A stretch of 64,000 bases of DNA from assembly GCA_965249175.1 (NCBI GenBank), contig OZ252227.1:806001-870000 (forward strand). Reading direction: 5' to 3'. Below the pieces are notes generated by a model. The model saw only the letters and a program-made list of their open reading frames with translations, was not told the DNA's origin and searched no databases. Position 1 is the stretch's first letter, and the number at the start of each line of letters is the position of its first letter. This DNA comes from CAZYFH01 sp965249175 (GTDB lineage: Bacteria > Acidobacteriota > Vicinamibacteria > Vicinamibacterales > UBA8438). Made by a program: the position numbers and the translations under genes. Positions 56,735-64,000 of the stretch are shown here, in pieces.

Positions 56735-58169
56735 GAGATATTGTCAAATGTTGTGGATCGGTCATCAGCGTGATCAGGCGGCCACCTTCCGATCTCCCTC
56801 GTTGTTTCGCTCCTGCTGTACCCCGTCAATGAACGTCACGCCGGCGCGGACGAGTGGCAGCAGATGCGCGCCATTGAGCCGACGCCAGCGCTGCTGTGCC
56901 ATCTCGAGCAGCTTGTAGGCCATCAACAGGCCCTTGGTGCGCGAGCCCGCGCCTTTGGTCACGCGCTGCCGGAGTCGGACCGTGGCGAATGGCGACTCGA
57001 TGACGTTGCTCGTGCGCACGTGCTGCCAATGCTCAGCTGGCAGGGCAAAGTGCGTGAGGAGGCGGTCGCGGTCTGCGTCCAGGCACGCCGCCGCCTTCGG
57101 GTACTTGGCCTCGTACTCGGCGATGAAGACGTCCATGGCCTCCTCGGCGTGTGCCCGCGTCTCGGCGTACATGATCTCGCGGAGCGCGCGCTTCGCTTTC
57201 GGCTGTAATCGCTTTGGCAATTTGTCGAGCACGTTGCCCATCTTGTGACACCAGTCGCGGAGCTCTCGCGTGTCCGGCCACACGTCGCGCACGGCCGCCC
57301 AGAAACCCAGGGCGCCGTCGCCGACCGCCCCCACCGGGGCCCGCATGCCGCGCCGCTGGAGGTCCCGCAGCACCGTCGCCCAGCTGTCGGTGCTCTCGCG
57401 GTAGCCGTCCTCCAGGGCCACGAGCTTCTTGGTCCCATCGGGCCGTACGCCGATGATCACCAGCGTACAGAGCCGATCGTCCTCGAGCCGGATGTTGAAA
57501 TGGATGCCGTCGACCCACACGTACACGTAGTCACGATCGGCCAGGTCCCGCTGGCGGAACCGCCGGTAGTCCTCTTCCCACACCGCCGTGAGGCGCGCGA
57601 TGTTGGTCGCGCTGAGGCCGGCCGCGTCATCCCCCAATAGCACCGGCAGCGCTTCGCGGAAATCGCCCGTCGACAGACCGCGCAGATAGAGGATCGGCAG
57701 CACCTCCGCCACCTTGGGCGAGCGACGCATGTAGGGGGGCAAGATCCGACTCGTGAACCGCTCCCGCTGGCCCGCGCCGTTGACCCTTTTGTCGTTCACC
57801 CGAGGAGCATGCACCTCGAGCGTACCTGCCCCGCACGTCACCTTCCGCGCCTGGGCCCGACCATTCCGAACGACCAGCCGGCGTCCCCGCGCGTCCCGCT
57901 CCTCGCCGTGGGCCTCGATGTACTGCCCGACCTCCACCGCCAGGGCCGTCATCAACATCCGCCGGGCTCCCTCCCGGGCCAGCTCGTCCACCGTCTGCGC
58001 ACCGCGCTCTTCCGGCGGAACTTCGTTGTCTGCTCCATCGTTGTCGAGTACCTTCAGCATGGGTGGCGGCTCCTTTCACCGGCCTGCCAGCCGGAGTTTT
58101 CGCGTTGCTCACGCGAAAGGATACGCCGCCTTCTTCAGACTGCCGATCCACAACTTCTGGTTATATCTC
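56735..58169 (-). mobile_element. IS256-type insertion sequence, complete
   Basis: 27-base inverted repeats at 56735-56761 and 58143-58169 match at 22 positions (both hold GAGATAT and GTTGTGGATCGG). A perfect 9-base target duplication GGCAGTTTT lies at 56726-56734 and 58170-58178. 1435 bases with one intact transposase. Recent insertion into the AlbA_2 gene. It is a different lineage from the IS256-type element at 43.6 kb. Confidence 0.95.
56774..58060 (-). CDS. IS256-family transposase
   Basis: 428 residues. Mutator-type DDE: YVWVDGIHF, GAVGDGALGFW and SNVIESPFATVRLRQRVTKG (catalytic Glu). Also the conserved C-H region RDWCHKMGNVLDKLP. Full length and uninterrupted, so the element may still move. 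Confidence 0.95.
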   Translation of the reverse strand: MLKVLDNDGADNEVPPEERGAQTVDELAREGARRMLMTALAVEVGQYIEAHGEERDARGRRLVVRNGRAQARKVTCGAGTLEVHAPRVNDKRVNGAGQRERFTSRILPPYMRRSPKVAEVLPILYLRGLSTGDFREALPVLLGDDAAGLSATNIARLTAVWEEDYRRFRQRDLADRDYVYVWVDGIHFNIRLEDDRLCTLVIIGVRPDGTKKLVALEDGYRESTDSWATVLRDLQRRGMRAPVGAVGDGALGFWAAVRDVWPDTRELRDWCHKMGNVLDKLPKRLQPKAKRALREIMYAETRAHAEEAMDVFIAEYEAKYPKAAACLDADRDRLLTHFALPAEHWQHVRTSNVIESPFATVRLRQRVTKGAGSRTKGLLMAYKLLEMAQQRWRRLNGAHLLPLVRAGVTFIDGVQQERNNEGDRKVAA

Positions 58170-59102
58170 GGCAGTTTTCAGCAGGAGGTGAACATGGTCA
58201 CTTGTCGGCTGGACGTGCTGGCGTTCCGCGTAAATGCGATAGTAGATCGCCTCATTGAAGACAAAGGAGTCCGACGATCCGGAGAGCAAGGCGTTCGTGT
58301 CGAGAACATTGTTAATCTCGTTGAACAGACCATCCGATAGTTCTTCGTGGAGCAGCACGCCAGTCGCCTGCCCGGGAGCTCGGGTCACACGAACCGCGGG
58401 TGCATTGGGATCGTCCGTGAGCCGAGCGACGGTCATCGTGGTTCCGGCGCCGCCTAAAGAACCAGGGGACGCGCGTCCCGTGGTTCCGACCGCGACAGGA
58501 ACTTCGCGGATCCGTCTAAGAAGCTCCTCCCGCAAGCGGTTCGTGTGCCGCTCCACGATCCGTTGGTGCTGAAGCGGGGTCGCGAGGGCTGACTTCGCTC
58601 CTTGCCGGTAGTACACCGCATACTTCTCGATCAGGGTCTTCTTGACGGCTCCGGATTCCCTCTCCACAATCGTCTTGGTCGTGACGTGCGGGATGAGTCC
58701 ACTTGACGGTATGTGCACAACCGCAAGTTTCCTGTCCGATTCGGAGAATTCCGCGTAGTTGATGGTCGGGATCTCCGGAAAGACAACACCGTTGACGAGT
58801 TCCGTGACTTTCGCCGGATCAAAGTGGGAGAGCACCTCATCCGTGAGGCCTTCCCAAGTTCCGTCGGGATGTACGCCGAAGAGCACGAAACCCCCATCGG
58901 CGTTCGCGAAAGAGATCGCGGCCTTGACGGCGCGATACTTTGTGCGGGTAGTGACGGTTAGGCCGAAAAGACCACCGCGTTTCCACTCTAGATGGCGACC
59001 TTCTGCGGTCGCGGCCCGCAGTCTGGCGACCAGCTGATCCAAGTCCTGAAGCGGATCTGCAGCGGACGCCAGGGCGGCGAGCGAAGGTGCGAGTTTCCCC
59101 AT

Positions 59103-59676
59103 ACTCCCTGAGTATCACCCTTCAGGAAGAGCGTGCACATTGGATCTCCGTGTAGCCTAACAAGGAGTCTGCCGAACTCGATAGTCTGATACGCGACCGG
59201 GGTACGCAGCATAGACGCCGCAGGCCGACCGATCAATTCGCTTGCAAGTACGGGCCTGGCGGGCGGCTTCCGCCGATCTTTGCAGAAGGCGCCCGGGCTG
59301 ATATGAAGAACTCGATAGCCGGAGAAGACGCCGCAGCATATCCGGCCGTGAGGTCATTGTCCGTCGATTCCAAAGCTCACTTAGCGGCAGCCGCATTGAT
59401 GAGGGCGACGTCGTGGCTGCGGGTATCGATCCGACAGCCGTGGAGGCACGCCGCTGGGGACAGTCCGAAAACCGCTCCGGAGCGCCCGGCAGGCGATCAC
59501 GGTCTCTGTGATCCGTGGCCCACAGGCAACCCGTGGCGCGGATGGCAGCCGCGCCCGTTGTCTCCAACCACCCCATGATCGCCGCATCGTTGGTGATGGG
59601 CGAGCGAAGGTGCGGTTGTCCGGTCGGCCGACCCGGCTGTCGGATTGATACCCGGAGCCGCGACGTCGGGGAAACT
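59103..59676. other. 574-base gap without a recognised gene
   Basis: Several open frames cross this stretch, but none has recognisable protein features. The only structure seen is a pair of 35-base inverted arms (59406-59440 and 59634-59668), listed separately. The left part (59103-59405) holds only the AlbA_2 gene's upstream region. Confidence 0.5.
59406..59668. repeat. 35-base imperfect inverted repeat bounding ~260 bases
   Basis: Arm 59634-59668 and the complement of 59406-59440 agree at 32 of 35 positions (CGGCTGTCGGAT.GATACCC then G.AGCC.CGACGTCG). The 193 bases between the arms are not otherwise palindromic and code for nothing recognisable. It could be a non-autonomous transposable remnant. 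No direct duplication was found outside the arms. Confidence 0.6.
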
Positions 59677-60260
59677 CTAGCCGCCGAGCCTGCCCAGAAG
59701 CGTTGCCAATGGTGCGGCCTGCGGGACCGTGACACTGAGTGCGAGGCGGTCGTCTTCGCCGGTGTTCCTCGCGACTTCGCACACCTGCCCATCGAACAGC
59801 GTGGTGGCGAACGCCAGCAGCGCCGTCTCTATCGCGCGCGCCGTCTCGTCCGTGTTCGGCGCCAGCAGTCGGTCGTTCGTCATTAGCTCGATCGCGTTCC
59901 CGCGGAACGTCACCGGCGTGTCGAAGGACTGCTCCATTTCGAGGAGTCGCGCGGCGCCGAGCAGCGTCCGGCACACGGCACCGAGCCGGTCGGCGAATGG
60001 TCCGTCGAGCGGCTGTTTGCGCGTGTAGACCAGGCCTGGCCGTCCGCCGCTCTCATCGATCCCGTAGTTGCCCTCGTGGGCCACGAGCACGACGCGGGGG
60101 CCATCGGTGAGGTGCGCGTAGTCCGCGACGTCGATCAGAAGGCCATCGACGGCGCCGTCCTGGATCCAGCGATGGAAAACGGGGATGTACGCGTGCGGTG
60201 ACACGACTGCGACCGCGTCGACGAAGAGCTTGAGCCCGAAGCGTTGCAGGCGCTCAACCA

Positions 60261-60261
<1 letters not shown>
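59677..60261 (-). CDS. unknown protein coupled to nitrite/sulfite reductase
   Basis: 194 residues; its ATG shares a base with the reductase stop (TGATG at 60259-60263). Soluble, with motifs KLFVDAVAVVSPHAYIPVFH, LLIDVADYAHLTDGPRVVLV, AHEGNYGIDE and GLVYTRKQ. I do not recognise a characterised family. The coupling suggests it works with the reductase, for example in maturation, electron supply or regulation. Confidence 0.75.
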
Positions 60262-62495
<2,234 letters not shown>

Positions 62496-62514
62496 GTCGA
62501 GTCCCTCTCCGTTT

Positions 62515-63882
62515 CTACTGTCCAGGCGCCAGCGCGAGGACGGTTTCCGCCACGCCGTCGTCCGCCGCGCGGCTGCCGAGGGCGACGACATCGCCGATCA
62601 CGATGGTACCAGGGATGCCGCCTCGGTCGACCGGGGCCTCGCCAAGTCCATCGAGGCGCCCGACCCATCGTTGTTCCTCCGGCTGCGATGCGCCGGTGAC
62701 GACCGCAACGGGCGTATCAGGTCGCCACCCGGCGTTGAGCAGGGTCTCGGCGAGGTGGCCGCGGGTGCGCATACCCATCAGCACGACGAGCGTCATGGCG
62801 TTGGGCACGAGGGGCTCGACGAGCGGACGAAACGCCTCCTCCGCGTGTCCCGACACGACGGCAAAACCAGACGCTAGGCCACGGTGAGTGAGGGGTATCC
62901 CCGCGGCCTGCGGTGCGGCCACCACGCTCGTGACCCCCGGTACCACCTCGAACGGAATCGCCGCCGCTCGCAGCGCGAGTGCCTCCTCGCCGCCTCGGCC
63001 CAGCACGAACGGATCACCGCACTTGAGCCGGACGACCCGCTTGCCCCGGCGTGCGCCGCGGATCATGAGGCGGTGGATGGTCTCCTGGTTCACGGCCTTC
63101 CGGCCGGCACGCTTGCCGACGGAGAAGCGCTGCGCGCGCGGCGCGAGCGCGACGATGGCGCGCGGCACGAGTCCGTCATAGAGCAGCAGGTCGGCGGTTT
63201 CCAGCCTGCGGGTTGCCTTGACCGTCAGGAGCGAGGGATCCCCCGGACCGGCGCCGACCAGTGACACGAATCCCCGCGAGGCGGTGACGATCGCGTCAGC
63301 GGCGGTTCCGGTTGCGGCCGGCGCGTCGCCGGCGTGGAGCCGCACCAGCGCGTCGAGGAGTTGCGGACGACGCTCGGGAAACGGGGCCCCTTCCGCGCGC
63401 CAGGTACGTCGCAGACGAATGGCTTCGGCCATCCAGCGCTCGAGCTGGCCCGCCGGCATCAGCGCGTCGAGCGCCTGTCGGAGCAGACCGGCGAGCGCTG
63501 GCGCCCGTCCGTCGGTCGAGATCGCGAACGTCACGCCAGCACGCCGGACCACGCCGCCGAGATACAGGCTTGCGTTTGGCGGATCGTCGACGGCGTTGAC
63601 GAACACCCGTCGATGTTCCGCGGCGTCGGCCACCTGCCTGTTGACCTCGGGTGTCGCGGCGGCGACGGCGAGCCAGACCCCGTCGAGATCCGCCGGCTGG
63701 AAGGGCCGGCGCGTGATACGCACGCCGGTCTGCTCAGCTGCGGCGCAGACTGCCGGGGCCACGACGGTGACGTCGGCGCCGGCGTCCGACAATGCGCGGA
63801 TCTTGGACGCGGCGACACGACCACCACCGACCACGACGACGCGTCTGCCCGCCAGTTTGAGAAAGGCGGGGAAGAGCGGCAT
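62515..63882 (-). CDS. cysG: siroheme synthase, multifunctional
   Basis: 455 residues from the ATG at 63882. N-terminal precorrin-2 dehydrogenase/ferrochelatase (RRVVVVGGGRVAASKIRAL at about 12-30, NAVDDPPNASLY). C-terminal uroporphyrinogen III methyltransferase (SLVGAGPGDPSLLTVKATRR, LYDGLVPR, VVRLKCGDPFVLGRGGEEAL, GVTSVVAAPQAAGIPLTHRG). Makes the cofactor needed by the reductase that follows. The open frame continues 21 codons upstream into palindromic repeat C (reading FHHGFLG), but family homology begins at MPLFPAFLKL. Confidence 0.95.
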   Translation of the reverse strand: MPLFPAFLKLAGRRVVVVGGGRVAASKIRALSDAGADVTVVAPAVCAAAEQTGVRITRRPFQPADLDGVWLAVAAATPEVNRQVADAAEHRRVFVNAVDDPPNASLYLGGVVRRAGVTFAISTDGRAPALAGLLRQALDALMPAGQLERWMAEAIRLRRTWRAEGAPFPERRPQLLDALVRLHAGDAPAATGTAADAIVTASRGFVSLVGAGPGDPSLLTVKATRRLETADLLLYDGLVPRAIVALAPRAQRFSVGKRAGRKAVNQETIHRLMIRGARRGKRVVRLKCGDPFVLGRGGEEALALRAAAIPFEVVPGVTSVVAAPQAAGIPLTHRGLASGFAVVSGHAEEAFRPLVEPLVPNAMTLVVLMGMRTRGHLAETLLNAGWRPDTPVAVVTGASQPEEQRWVGRLDGLGEAPVDRGGIPGTIVIGDVVALGSRAADDGVAETVLALAPGQ

Positions 63883-63884
63883 GC

Positions 63885-64000
63885 CTAGGAACCCGTGGTG
63901 AAAGTCCCGCCTCGCACCGAGACCGCCGAGGCGCCCGGCTGACAAGGCGCGACGAGGGAGAATACCGGGTGTATTTGACCGAGGAGCAACGCCGTCAGGC
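63885..64000. repeat. palindromic repeat, copy C, cut by window end
   Basis: Begins CTAGGAACCCGTGGTGAAAG and follows the complement of copy B (37979 downward) through the whole window edge with scattered mismatches and one 1-base indel. It starts 2 bases upstream of the cysG start. The frame reading EGEYR.YLT.E is open in both B and C. Confidence 0.85.

Larger units (their letters stand above)
56558..59102 (-). pseudogene. AlbA_2 (Schlafen-like) domain gene split by IS256-type element
   Basis: N-terminal part 59102-58170: 311 codons with the AlbA_2 hallmark GRHLEWKRGG, TKYRAVKAAISFANADGGFV and LFGVHPDGTWEGL (about 34-90). The element at 56735-58169 inserted in frame at codons AAA ACT GCC. 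The sequence resumes beyond it: FHNIYSPFLFWLTLAPADLI, AEEIVESVDNPKHPYIVGTF, and so on, to a TGA at 56558-56560. Removing the IS and one duplication restores a 366-residue protein. As it stands the protein ends two residues into the IS (313 aa). AlbA_2 proteins occur in regulators and in phage-defence contexts; role here unknown. Confidence 0.85.

Noticed and set aside
59240..59470. tRNA-like or attachment-site sequence (ATCGATACCC context)
   Set aside because: The T-arm stem does not pair and no other tRNA arms could be found; the similarity comes from the inverted repeat arm.

Overview
High-GC chromosomal DNA of an environmental bacterium, most likely an acidobacterium of the Vicinamibacteria type. 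That placement is inferred from gene content: secreted PQQ dehydrogenases with their own cytochrome c, a paired DUF1549/DUF1553 cytochrome protein and DUF1501 protein, DUF5752 next to trehalose synthase, and an SEC-C mini-protein. No rRNA or tRNA was seen to confirm it.

Layout. 0-0.8 kb: a decayed ASPIC/UnbV fragment. 0.8-7.5 kb: secreted oxidation genes (unknown secreted protein, dihaem cytochrome c, two PQQ dehydrogenases, a secreted metallo-beta-lactamase-fold protein). 7.6-10.3 kb: fatty acid desaturase and a two-component system. 10.3-17.2 kb: gamma-glutamyltransferase-like protein, PSD1-type cytochrome protein and DUF1501 protein in one minus-strand run. 17.2-20.8 kb: tag, a PEGA protein, a double cyclophilin, a broken DinB gene and a small membrane protein. 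20.9-24.9 kb: a tightly overlapped lysine/diaminopimelate operon (ACT protein, dapB, dapA, dapD, M20 deacylase). 25-30.2 kb: quinone reductase, TreT with DUF5752, amidohydrolase, SEC-C protein, aldo/keto reductase.

30.2-64 kb is dominated by nitrogen assimilation, almost all on the minus strand: glnE, glnA, glnB, glnD; two TorF-like porins; glnK-amtB; a NifA/NtrC-like sigma-54 activator; gltB-gltD behind a LysR gene; and a nitrite/sulfite reductase with a siroheme synthase. Two good -24/-12 (sigma-54) promoters lie upstream of glnK-amtB and of the porin pair. This fits one regulon in which outer-membrane entry, ammonium import, PII signalling and GS-GOGAT are adjusted together.

The nitrogen region has been invaded repeatedly. 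An ISL3 element carries a perfect 8-bp target duplication. An IS256-type element has an in-frame stop in its transposase. A second, intact IS256-type element splits a Schlafen-like AlbA_2 gene and carries a perfect 9-bp duplication. An IS630 remnant and a frameshifted glycine-zipper gene lie nearby.

The most unusual signal is a family of palindromic repeats (about 70-165 bp, 20-21 bp terminal arms). Four copies or partial copies were found, each placed directly at or just upstream of a start codon: dapD, the amidohydrolase/SEC-C pair, glnD and cysG. One copy forms the 3' end of dapA and its junction with dapD.
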